Assembly: GCA_020723325.1 (NCBI GenBank)
Contig: DYJD01000020.1
Coordinates: forward strand, 1-64,000
Direction: 5' to 3'
DNA from: Desulfosudis oleivorans
Lineage (GTDB): Bacteria > Desulfobacterota > Desulfobacteria > Desulfobacterales > SURF-7
Length of the DNA stretch: 64,000 bases
Within the stretch, counting starts at the first letter, position 1; each line of letters starts with the position of its first letter. The position numbers were made by a program, and so were the translations under genes. The notes under the pieces were generated by a model. It was given only the letters and a program-made list of their open reading frames with translations. It was not told the DNA's origin and did not search any database. Of the stretch, positions 14,120 through 21,384 are shown piece by piece.

Positions 14120-15549
14120 TCACGCGCCATTTGATTCAGCACGCTTTGCCCTCTTGCCGTCAGCCGATATCTCTGGAAACGGCTCTGTGGTTTATCCGGG
14201 ATGGTTGCTTCGATAAGCCCGAGTTCAATTACCTTGGCCAATATGGTGGAGCGAAAATATTCTCTGTGTTTGATATTAAAATGAGCCATCATTTCCTTCG
14301 TACTTTTGGTTTCCACACAAAATGAAAGGAGCTTCAGTATGCTATCGGTGACTTGCTCGGTGACTTGCTCGGTGACTTGCTCGGTGACTTGCTCGGTAAC
14401 CTTCGTATGAATCGCTTCACTGAAAACCGTAACGCGGAAGCCGTCGCCTATCTCTTCAAATTTGGGCGCAGGCAGGCCTTTGGCCTCGAACTCCCGCAAC
14501 ACCCGCCGGATACCGGTCCCATATTTCTCTATCAGGCCCGCTTCCTTAAAGACGTCGGCAATTTTCCTATTACGGATGGCCGAGGTGTAATCGCCTGAGA
14601 GCAGGCGCTCCACACTGAGACCTGAAGGGAGTTTACCAGGATTAAAGATCTCGATGCGGTCGTTATAAATTTTTACAATCGAATCCGACGAGCTGGAATA
14701 ATCCCTGTGGACAATAGCATTGATGATAATTTCGCGTACTGCCTCCAGCGGATATTCCCAGCGCTCCTCCCGTTGTGGTTCGCCGGTAATAATGTAGGCT
14801 TTATTGATATGCTTGCGGATAAACGCCATCACGCCATCCACTTCGGCGAAAAGATCCGTCTTAAGTCTGGCTCCATCCTTGATGATAGTGGGTGTCTGAA
14901 AGCGCCCCAATTCTATGGTACTCAGGCTCGACTCACCGGCCATGAAAAGAAAAAAGGCTGCGCGGGTGATCCGACCATCTCGAAGCAACTCGAATTTGCG
15001 CAGCAAAGTCAGCGGATCATCCTGGATGGGAACTTCCCGGGTCCGGTTGACCCGTTCGATAAACGCCTGCACCTTCTCAAAGGAAATGTCGGCTTCCGTA
15101 TGGAAATCGTCGATATAGTAGTCCCAACTGGTGTTGAATGTTTTCAAATGTTCGTTGACCACTTCCGAGACAGTCATTTGGTGGTTGGCGTTTTTCACCC
15201 GCTTAAAATACCTTCCCCGGCAGGCTACCGGCTTGATGGGGTATTCCGGGACAGACAGAATGATTATATCTTGCTTTCTGAACCGGACGACATCCACATC
15301 CGGGATGAGTGCATTGGAGGTGCTCAGTTTTACCTGATTGATCCAGTTCTGAACGGTTTCCTTGCCCACATCCACACCAACCACCTCCCCCGTATCCGCA
15401 ACGCCGATCAAAACCTGTCCGCCATGGGTATTGGTAAAGGCGGTCAATGTTTCGACGGCCTCCCGGTCAAAAACCTTCTTGAACTCAATGGTTTCAGATT
15501 CACCGCGCCTGAGAAGCGCCGAAATTTGTTTTAGTGTCAAAGGTTGCAT
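14116..15549 (-). CDS. AlbA/Schlafen-domain ATP-binding transcriptional regulator
   Basis: 477 aa from the ATG at 15549 (a TTG lies two codons upstream; neither has a strong ribosome site). The N-terminus is an AlbA_2/Schlafen domain (RGESETIEFKK, then NTHGGQVLIGV). The middle is the HATPase_c_4-type module (EAVREIIINAIVHRDYSS, IFNPGKLPSGLS, KYGTGIRRVL). The C-terminus is a winged helix (residues about 415-475). The two domains are joined by a linker of four exact 12-base repeats encoding VTEQ units (14347-14394). Such proteins act as regulators and are common in defence or mobile regions; the target here is unknown. Low-GC small genes follow in the same transcript. Confidence 0.8.
   Translation of the reverse strand: MQPLTLKQISALLRRGESETIEFKKVFDREAVETLTAFTNTHGGQVLIGVADTGEVVGVDVGKETVQNWINQVKLSTSNALIPDVDVVRFRKQDIIILSVPEYPIKPVACRGRYFKRVKNANHQMTVSEVVNEHLKTFNTSWDYYIDDFHTEADISFEKVQAFIERVNRTREVPIQDDPLTLLRKFELLRDGRITRAAFFLFMAGESSLSTIELGRFQTPTIIKDGARLKTDLFAEVDGVMAFIRKHINKAYIITGEPQREERWEYPLEAVREIIINAIVHRDYSSSSDSIVKIYNDRIEIFNPGKLPSGLSVERLLSGDYTSAIRNRKIADVFKEAGLIEKYGTGIRRVLREFEAKGLPAPKFEEIGDGFRVTVFSEAIHTKVTEQVTEQVTEQVTEQVTDSILKLLSFCVETKSTKEMMAHFNIKHREYFRSTILAKVIELGLIEATIPDKPQSRFQRYRLTARGQSVLNQMARD
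14347..14394. repeat. Four perfect 12-base tandem repeats inside the AlbA-type gene
   Basis: The unit GGTGACTTGCTC is repeated exactly four times and continued by a diverged fifth unit starting GGTAAC. On the coding (minus) strand it encodes VTEQ repeats in the linker before the winged helix. Twelve bases keep the frame, so slippage would change linker length without inactivating the protein. Confidence 0.9.
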
Positions 15550-15793
15550 GGTCAAAACTTTAATTTTCTTACAGGATCCAAAATCAGATCCCCATTATTT
15601 GCAGTTTTAACCCCACATACTCAAACCAAATAAAACCTGAATAAAAATCTTTGCATTTTTGAATGCTATTACGTAAAAATAACTCAAAAACGCGAAACTG
15701 AATCGCGATTCAAAATCCGTTAATTACGATTACAATCCCTCATCGACGCTTAAAAAGCAAGAGATAGGAGCCCGGAATAAACGGAAGCGGAAA

Positions 15794-16801
15794 ATGATCT
15801 CGAATAATAATAACCTTACCAACATCTGTATTTACGGCGTCGGCGGCGTGGGCGGCTATTTCGGCGGCAAGATTGCGGATGCGGATCAGCCGCGGCCCGA
15901 AAAATTGTCCGTTGCTTTCATCGCCCGGGGCGCCCATCTTGCAGCCATCCAAACCAATGGGCTGAAAGTCATCACCCCGGAAAAAACCATCTTCGCCAGG
16001 CCCACCCTGGCCACAGCTCAAATGGAAGCAATCCCCTTCCCGGACCTGGTGCTCCTGTGTGTGAAAAGCTATGACCTGGAAAAGGCCCTCACCGATATCC
16101 GCGCCAAGACCACTGAAAAAACCATCATCATCCCATTGTTGAACGGCGTGGATATTTATGATCGTGTGCGCGCCCGCCTGGATCAGGGTATCGTCCTGCC
16201 GGCCTGCGTCTATGTGGGGACGCATATTCAGGAACCCGGGGTCATCGCCCAGAAAGGCGGTTCCGGCATGATCCTGCTGGGAAAGGATCCTATGCATCCC
16301 GAAGTCGGTCCGGAGCGGATTATGCCCTTTTTCAATTCCGTGAACATCGCCTTCCAATGGAACGATGATCCCTACCCGGCCATCTGGTCCAAATATATCT
16401 TCATCGCCGCTTTCGGCCTGGTGAGCGTCCATACTGGAAAAACGCTGGGCGCCATCGTGAGAGACAAAGCCAGCATTGAGTTGGTACGCAATATCATGGA
16501 AGAAATTCGCACCATCGCCCGCGGGAAAGGTATCTCTTTACCCCTCGATATTGTCGCCCAATCCATTCAAAAGGCCACGGACTTCCCCTTTGAAACCAAA
16601 ACCTCCTTCCAGAGGGATGTGGAGAGCAAAGGCCCGCTGCATGAGGGCGATCTGTATGGCGGTACCATCCTCCGCATCGGCGCGGAACTCGGCATCCCCA
16701 CGCCCGCAACACAATCGGTATATACGGCGATTCGAGACTTGACGAATAACCACCGCACTCATAATAACAAACAAGTGTTCTCAATGAGTAGTCACTTTTG
16801 A
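15794..16801 (+). CDS. panE: Ketopantoate reductase (2-dehydropantoate 2-reductase)
   Basis: 335 aa, ribosome site GGAAG. Rossmann NADPH motif YGVGGVGGYFGGKIA is at residues 14-28, with a CVKSYD segment after strand five and the catalytic-type Lys and Asn in IPLLNGVD and WSKYIFIAAFG. ApbA_C helical domain follows. It reduces 2-dehydropantoate to pantoate in coenzyme A synthesis. No other pantothenate gene is near and the ApbA family includes enzymes on other 2-keto acids, so the substrate is likely rather than certain. About 30 residues longer than E. coli PanE, mostly an insertion after the glycine-rich loop and a ragged C-terminus. Confidence 0.82.
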   Translation: MISNNNNLTNICIYGVGGVGGYFGGKIADADQPRPEKLSVAFIARGAHLAAIQTNGLKVITPEKTIFARPTLATAQMEAIPFPDLVLLCVKSYDLEKALTDIRAKTTEKTIIIPLLNGVDIYDRVRARLDQGIVLPACVYVGTHIQEPGVIAQKGGSGMILLGKDPMHPEVGPERIMPFFNSVNIAFQWNDDPYPAIWSKYIFIAAFGLVSVHTGKTLGAIVRDKASIELVRNIMEEIRTIARGKGISLPLDIVAQSIQKATDFPFETKTSFQRDVESKGPLHEGDLYGGTILRIGAELGIPTPATQSVYTAIRDLTNNHRTHNNKQVFSMSSHF

Positions 16802-16820
16802 ATTCCAAGATAGCGAATTT

Positions 16821-17399
16821 ATGCCTTCGGCAGTAGGACATTTCATCATGGGCGCCACCATCGCCCTGCCCATTAGTACTGTTCCGGCTATCCAAAGGAC
16901 AGTCCGGCAGGCAGGCTTGTTGTTGTGGAGCGGCCTGCTGGCGGCGGCTCCGGATCTGGACACCCTCTTTTTCGGCGTAATCCCATATGCCCATTTTTTC
17001 GGGCACCGCGGCTTTTTCCATTCCCTGTTTTTTGCCGGATTGCTGGCTTTGGCCTTATCCGCATTGATTGCCGGTGTTGCCCGGCATTTTGATCACAGAA
17101 GTTTTTTCGGCATTACTGCCGCCTTTGCTTTGGCGCTGGTCTCCCATGGTCTGCTGGATGCCATGACCGACGCAGGACTGGGCGTCATGCTGTTCTTCCC
17201 CTTTTCCCAAGAGCGCATATTTCTGCCCTGGCGGCCGTTTCACGCGCCGCCCATCAATGTGGCCAAGCTGTCCATGCACCAACTGCAATTGATCGCCCAT
17301 TCCGAATGGCCGATTTTATTGGGTTGCACGGTTTTTACGATTGTGATCAAATTCCATAGAAGATGGATACGCAATAAAATTGTGAATTGTGAGTTGTAA
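16821..17399 (+). CDS. YdjM-family membrane-bound metal-dependent hydrolase
   Basis: 192 aa. Several hydrophobic segments carry conserved His/Asp motifs of the YdjM/LexA-binding membrane family (PF04307): an early HFIMGA, APDLDTL near residue 46, HRGFFHSLF near 62 and SHGLLDAMTD near 110. These suggest a metal site at the membrane; members are linked to stress or phospholipid-type hydrolysis, but no reaction is proven. It follows panE by 20 bases. The last residues (NKIVNCEL) run into repetitive AT-rich sequence, so the true C-terminus may have been altered. Confidence 0.78.
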   Translation: MPSAVGHFIMGATIALPISTVPAIQRTVRQAGLLLWSGLLAAAPDLDTLFFGVIPYAHFFGHRGFFHSLFFAGLLALALSALIAGVARHFDHRSFFGITAAFALALVSHGLLDAMTDAGLGVMLFFPFSQERIFLPWRPFHAPPINVAKLSMHQLQLIAHSEWPILLGCTVFTIVIKFHRRWIRNKIVNCEL

Positions 17400-17417
17400 G
17401 AGGTGAAATAGGTTCCA

Positions 17418-17936
17418 ATGTCGAATTCCATGCGCATGAAGGCGGTTCAGGGCTTGCGGGCCGGTGATTCGTTCTGCTACCGCCGCTGTTTTTCACAGAG
17501 CGAAACCGAAGTCTTCGGTCAGATTACCAGGGATTATAATCCGGTTCATTACGACGCCCGCTGGGCTGCCGCCAAGGGCTATAGCGGATTGATCTGTCAC
17601 GGCCTGTTGGTGGGCTCCATGATCTGCGAATTCGGCGGCCAGGTGGGCTGGCTGGCAACCGGCATGAACTTCAAATTCATCAAGCCCGTCTATTTCGGGG
17701 ATACGATCCAATGTGATTTGAAGATCACCCGGATCGATCCCAACGGCCGGGCCGCAGCAGAAGCGGTTTTCACCAACCAGGCCGGTGAACAGGTCTGTTC
17801 GGCCCATATTACCGGGCGCCTGCCCCTTGGGCCGGAACAGGAGCTGCTGCAGCAGATAATCGATGAAGGCGACCCCAACAATCCGCTCTCTAACGAATTA
17901 CCCAATTTTCAAATTTCAAATTTGGAACGCGCTTGA
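17418..17936 (+). CDS. MaoC-like (R)-specific enoyl-CoA hydratase
   Basis: 172 aa. The hydratase 2 motif is plain: ITRDYNPVHYD gives the catalytic Asp and His, and LICHGLLVGSMI the following helix. Single hotdog fold, as in PhaJ. It hydrates enoyl-CoA to (R)-3-hydroxyacyl-CoA or works on related acids. The C-terminal 25 residues pass into an ATTTCAAATTT repeat and overlap the converging VapC gene by 47 bases, so the end looks extended by read-through into repeat DNA. Confidence 0.82.
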   Translation: MSNSMRMKAVQGLRAGDSFCYRRCFSQSETEVFGQITRDYNPVHYDARWAAAKGYSGLICHGLLVGSMICEFGGQVGWLATGMNFKFIKPVYFGDTIQCDLKITRIDPNGRAAAEAVFTNQAGEQVCSAHITGRLPLGPEQELLQQIIDEGDPNNPLSNELPNFQISNLERA

Positions 17937-18294
17937 ATTCTTTTTCATTATTGGTGACCAAAATGCAATCAACAGATAAAGCATGTGCCGCGATGAGCAT
18001 ATCGAGGGCGCCGATGGGGGTGTTTTTCTTTTCCAGATAAGATCTTAGACTGCCGTAATATTGGGCCGCCTCCTCCCCGTATGACAGTATTTCCAAAGGG
18101 GCGACAAATTGTACCAGGGCGGCCTGATTTTGAGACGGGTACGCGCTTTTCATGACGCCGTAAACCAGCTCACTTAATGTTATGGATGAAATTCCAATTT
18201 GGGAAATAGCGGCGCGCTGAAAGCGCTGAACGATATTTTCCGACTTGCGCCTGATGATATAAATGCAAATATTGGTATCCAGCATAAATTTCAT
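17890..18294 (-). CDS. vapC: VapC toxin, PIN-domain ribonuclease
   Basis: 134 aa. PIN acidic residues are visible: Asp in FMLDTNICIY, Glu in LSELVYGV, Asp in IGALDMLIAAHA and the late acidic residue in LVTNNEKEF. The ATG at 18294 shares one base with the antitoxin stop (TGATG), the usual coupled arrangement. VapC toxins cleave tRNA or rRNA and are neutralised by the cognate VapB. It converges on and overlaps the MaoC gene. Confidence 0.93.
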   Translation of the reverse strand: MKFMLDTNICIYIIRRKSENIVQRFQRAAISQIGISSITLSELVYGVMKSAYPSQNQAALVQFVAPLEILSYGEEAAQYYGSLRSYLEKKNTPIGALDMLIAAHALSVDCILVTNNEKEFKRVPNLKFENWVIR

Positions 18295-18521
18295 CAAAGG
18301 GCGTCCCTTTCGCTTTGCCCTGGTTGATTTCTGGTTACCATGAAATCGTCGGTGAATTGATCAAGACTATTAATAAGAGAAAGCCACGGGTCGTCTTTGG
18401 GGATTAAAACGACGATGCTGCCAATTTTTTTAATAAATACATCATTGCCCGGCAACCGGAATTCCTTGGGCAAACGTACAGCTTGACTCCGGCCGTTGGT
18501 AAAAATTTTGGCGGTTTGCAT
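18294..18521 (-). CDS. vapB: VapB antitoxin, AbrB/SpoVT type
   Basis: 75 aa; strong AAGGAGG ribosome site. N-terminal swapped-hairpin DNA-binding domain: AKIFTNGRSQAVRLPKEFRLPGNDVFIKKIG. The acidic, Trp-containing C-terminal tail (DDPWLSLINSLDQFTDDF) is the part that usually wraps the toxin. Expected to bind its own promoter with VapC; a matching promoter and small inverted repeat lie just upstream. Confidence 0.92.
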   Translation of the reverse strand: MQTAKIFTNGRSQAVRLPKEFRLPGNDVFIKKIGSIVVLIPKDDPWLSLINSLDQFTDDFMVTRNQPGQSERDAL

Positions 18522-18544
18522 AAAAACCTCCTTGCATTTATGGT

Positions 18545-18583
18545 ATATATCAGAGTATATATTTAGTGCTGTAATCTTGTCAA
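18545..18583 (-). promoter_or_regulatory. Promoter and candidate operator of vapBC
   Basis: On the minus strand, TTGACA (18578-18583), an 18-base spacer and TATACT (18554-18559) form a good sigma-70 promoter. ATATAT-N6-ATATAT (18545-18562) overlaps the -10, where an autorepressing VapBC complex would bind. Confidence 0.6.
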
Positions 18584-18659
18584 GCTTGTCAGCACGGGCA
18601 TCCTGGGCAAGCTGCCATCAACCACACGCCCAGCTTTTGGGTGCGCCATTGGATGACTG

Positions 18660-19466
18660 ATGAAAAACAATTACGTTCATGGATATGATCCACTCGAAAG
18701 CATCCGCTTGCAGGACCAGGCCAATACTCTGGTTGATTTGCTGCATGCGGATACGGTTTACCCGGCCGGCAGTCTGGTTCTGGAAGCGGGTTGCGGCGTC
18801 GGGGCCCAAACCGTGACCCTGGCCGCCAACAGCCCCGGGGCGGAGATTACGGCAGTGGATATTTCGGCGGATTCCATTGTCCAAGCCGCCCAAAAAATTA
18901 CCGACGCTGGTATTACCAATGTCCGCTTCCAACAGGGGGATATCTTTCATCTTCCTTTTAAACCGGAAACTTTTGATCATGTATTTGTCTGTTTTGTGCT
19001 GGAGCATCTGGCCGAGCCGGTTAAGGCCTTGCAGACTTTGAAAACCCTGCTTAAGCCCGGCGGCACCATCACCGTCATCGAGGGGGACCACGGCTCGACC
19101 TATTTTTATCCGGACAGCCCGGCGGCCCATCAGGCCATTCAATGCCAGGTGGAACTGCAGAAAAGGGCCGGCGGCAACGCCAATATCGGCCGGGAGCTTT
19201 TCCCTCTTTTGAACCAGGCCGGTTTCAGCTCCGTTAAGGTTTCCCCTCGCATGGTCTATGTAGACAGCTCCAGGCCCCAACTTGTGGAAGGATTCACCCA
19301 AAAAACATTTACCGCCATGATCGCGGGAGTTCGTACAGCGGCCATTGCCGCCGGTCTTATTGATCCCGCGACTTTTGATCAGGGCATTCAGGGACTGCTC
19401 CGGGCCGCGGAGGTGGACGGGGTTTTTTGTTATGCTTTTTTCAAAGCAGTGGCCCTGAAAGATTGA
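18660..19466 (+). CDS. Class I SAM-dependent methyltransferase (UbiE/MenG-like)
   Basis: 268 aa. Motif I LVLEAGCGVGAQT, acidic motif II ITAVDIS, motif post-I NVRFQQGDIFHLPF and motif IV FVLEHLAEPVKALQ followed by LLKPGGTITVIEGDH are all present in the methyltransferase 11/25 layout. The C-terminal third (residues about 170-268) is helical and may form the substrate lid. It has no close operon partner; the Fe-S protein gene starts 162 bases on. The substrate cannot be predicted. A clear ribosome site is missing. Confidence 0.82.
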   Translation: MKNNYVHGYDPLESIRLQDQANTLVDLLHADTVYPAGSLVLEAGCGVGAQTVTLAANSPGAEITAVDISADSIVQAAQKITDAGITNVRFQQGDIFHLPFKPETFDHVFVCFVLEHLAEPVKALQTLKTLLKPGGTITVIEGDHGSTYFYPDSPAAHQAIQCQVELQKRAGGNANIGRELFPLLNQAGFSSVKVSPRMVYVDSSRPQLVEGFTQKTFTAMIAGVRTAAIAAGLIDPATFDQGIQGLLRAAEVDGVFCYAFFKAVALKD

Positions 19467-19628
19467 AACCTCCCCATTTTCCCATCGATGATTTCGATGC
19501 AACGGCGCATCTCTATAGAAAATATATATCATACTGGAATTACGCAAGATATCATTTGACAGAAGCAAAAAGCTCTGGCATGGTGTGCTCTTTTATCGCC
19601 ACCAGATGATGAAGGATGGTTTAGGCCC

Positions 19629-20708
19629 ATGAGTCCGGAGCTTCTGCATTCAGAGCAGCAGATCATTGAAAAATGCAACCTCTGCGGTGTCTGCCAAAAG
19701 CATTGCCCTTTTCTACAACAATACGGCTTGCCCAAAACCATTGCGGCAAATCACTGCTCCGTCGCCGCGCTTGTGGCCTTTGAGTGCAGCCTGTGCGGCC
19801 TGTGTGCCGCCGTCTGCCCGGAAAAACTGTTTCCTGAAAAGCTCTTTCTTGCCATGCGCCGGCAAGCGGTGGAAGCAGGGGTGGTGGATTTCAGCCCATA
19901 CCGGCGGGTCCTGCGCTATGAACAATGGGGGCGTTCAGCCCTGTTTTCCTACTATGGATTGCCGGACGGAGGCGACACAGTTTTCTTTCCCGGCTGCACC
20001 CTGCCCGGGACAAGACCAAAAACCACCCTGGCATTGTTTGAACATCTCCGAAAAAGCATACCGTCCTTGGGGATTGTTTTCGACTGCTGCAGCAAGATCT
20101 CCCACGATCTGGGAAGAAAGGTCTATTTCACCGAAGCCTTTTCCAAAACCTGTGCCCGCTTGAAGAAACACGGTGTTCGCAACCTGCTGACCGCCTGCCC
20201 CAACTGCCATGTTGTCTTCCGTCAATACGGCACGGATTTCAACGTACAAACTATCTACGAATATCTGAACCAGGCCTGTCCACCGCCGGGAGATGCGATC
20301 AAGGGCACAGTCACGATTCATGACCCCTGCCCCTTGCGCAGGGATGATGCAGTCCAGACCGCGGTACGGACATTGGTGGCCCGCATCGGACTAACCCTAC
20401 AGGAAATGCCCCATTCCCGTTGCAAGACCATCTGCTGCGGCGAAGGCGGATCCGTAGGCTTTCTGCGATCGGATCTGTCCCGGAATTGGACCTTCCTGCG
20501 CAAGCAAGAGGTCGCCGGTCTGTTGGTTGTTACCTATTGCGCCGGTTGTGCCGGCTATTTAAAAGGCATGACTCCGGCGGTTCATATCGCCGACTTGCTC
20601 ATGAACCCCGAAAAAAAATTGAACGACAGCATCCAAGTCGCCCGGGCGCCTTGGACTTACTTGAACCGGCTGGGACTCAAACGGATCCTGAAAAAACGTT
20701 TTGGATAA
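19629..20708 (+). CDS. Fe-S oxidoreductase with two CCG domains (HdrD/GlcF type)
   Basis: 359 aa. Two ferredoxin motifs at the N-terminus (CNLCGVCQKHCP near 16-27 and CSLCGLCAAVCP near 54-65) are followed by two cysteine-rich CCG domains (FFPGC, FDCCSKISHDLG, TACPNCH; then HDPCPLR, ICCGEGG, YCAGCAGYL). This is the architecture of HdrD and GlcF-type subunits, which pass electrons to disulfides or flavin partners. The CCG clusters can hold non-cubane Fe-S centres. No flavoprotein partner lies next to it, so the partner and substrate are open. Confidence 0.85.
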   Translation: MSPELLHSEQQIIEKCNLCGVCQKHCPFLQQYGLPKTIAANHCSVAALVAFECSLCGLCAAVCPEKLFPEKLFLAMRRQAVEAGVVDFSPYRRVLRYEQWGRSALFSYYGLPDGGDTVFFPGCTLPGTRPKTTLALFEHLRKSIPSLGIVFDCCSKISHDLGRKVYFTEAFSKTCARLKKHGVRNLLTACPNCHVVFRQYGTDFNVQTIYEYLNQACPPPGDAIKGTVTIHDPCPLRRDDAVQTAVRTLVARIGLTLQEMPHSRCKTICCGEGGSVGFLRSDLSRNWTFLRKQEVAGLLVVTYCAGCAGYLKGMTPAVHIADLLMNPEKKLNDSIQVARAPWTYLNRLGLKRILKKRFG

Positions 20709-20712
20709 AACA

Positions 20713-20791
20713 GCCTTGATCATCATTTCGGCCATGGTGCTTAGTCGGAGAGGCTTCCAGCCGCGATTCGGCCGACAAGACGATCAAGGCC
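20713..20791. repeat. REP element, GGCCTTGATCAT family (copy B)
   Basis: Left end GCCTTGATCATCATTTCGGCC; right end is the inverse GACGATCAAGGCC; between them is the core AGGCTTCCAGCCG-CGATTCGGCC, which recurs at 51397-51411 and 60613-60643. It lies 5 bases after the Fe-S protein stop and may serve as its terminator. Confidence 0.75.
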
Positions 20792-20796
20792 GATAA

Positions 20797-21384
20797 AATC
20801 CATGCTTTCGTATTTATCAGCAAAGGCATGGCAGTTGTGGAGCTGTTTGACAATTTTTGTCTCCAAAAGGCGACAATGTTTGTCATTTCCCACTTCCAAA
20901 CGAATCCAAATTATTTCAACAGATTGAATATACAACAGAACAATCAACATAGATTATTGGTATATTTTCTGCATGTTATACGGTAAGGACAGAAATAATT
21001 ACAGGCTGGATGGTCGAAAGGTCGGATATGAATCGCACAAAAAAAGAACACATATGGGGGGTGACACGGCAACGATATATCCGGCAGGGACCGGCCCAGG
21101 CCGTTGTTCTTTGGTATATTTGAATAGCGTGTCTGCGTTCATTTTGCAGTGATTCAGCTTTCTTTTCCCTACAGAATTCCTTGCGGAATCTGATTCTTTC
21201 AATTCCCCAGCGGCTCTTATCCAAACCGCATTCTCTTGATACCACATCTCCTCATTGTGAAACAGTCCACCGGCTGTAGTCATTTTGCTTCCACTCTCAT
21301 GGATTGGCGGCGCGCAATAAGTATCTACAACAACCCGGCCATAGCGGTCGTTTATAAAATACCTCTTTTCAGGAGGTAAAGGCC
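20797..21384. other. Long intergenic region with paired GACAA-N3-TTGTC palindromes
   Basis: About 590 bases without a gene I can support. Two perfect 5-3-5 inverted repeats, GACAATTTTTGTC (20849-20861) and GACAATGTTTGTC (20872-20884), have centres 23 bases apart. The rest contains only short ORFs of poor composition. The histidine-kinase gene starts at 21385. Confidence 0.4.

Noticed and set aside
14347-14394. CRISPR or satellite array
   Set aside because: Repeats are 12 bases without spacers and lie inside a coding frame.
18618-19568. 316-codon minus-strand frame opposite the methyltransferase
   Set aside because: Opposite strand shows all methyltransferase motifs; this frame has none.
20976-21245. 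89-codon minus-strand ORF in the long spacer
   Set aside because: Poor composition, no ribosome site, no resemblance to any family.
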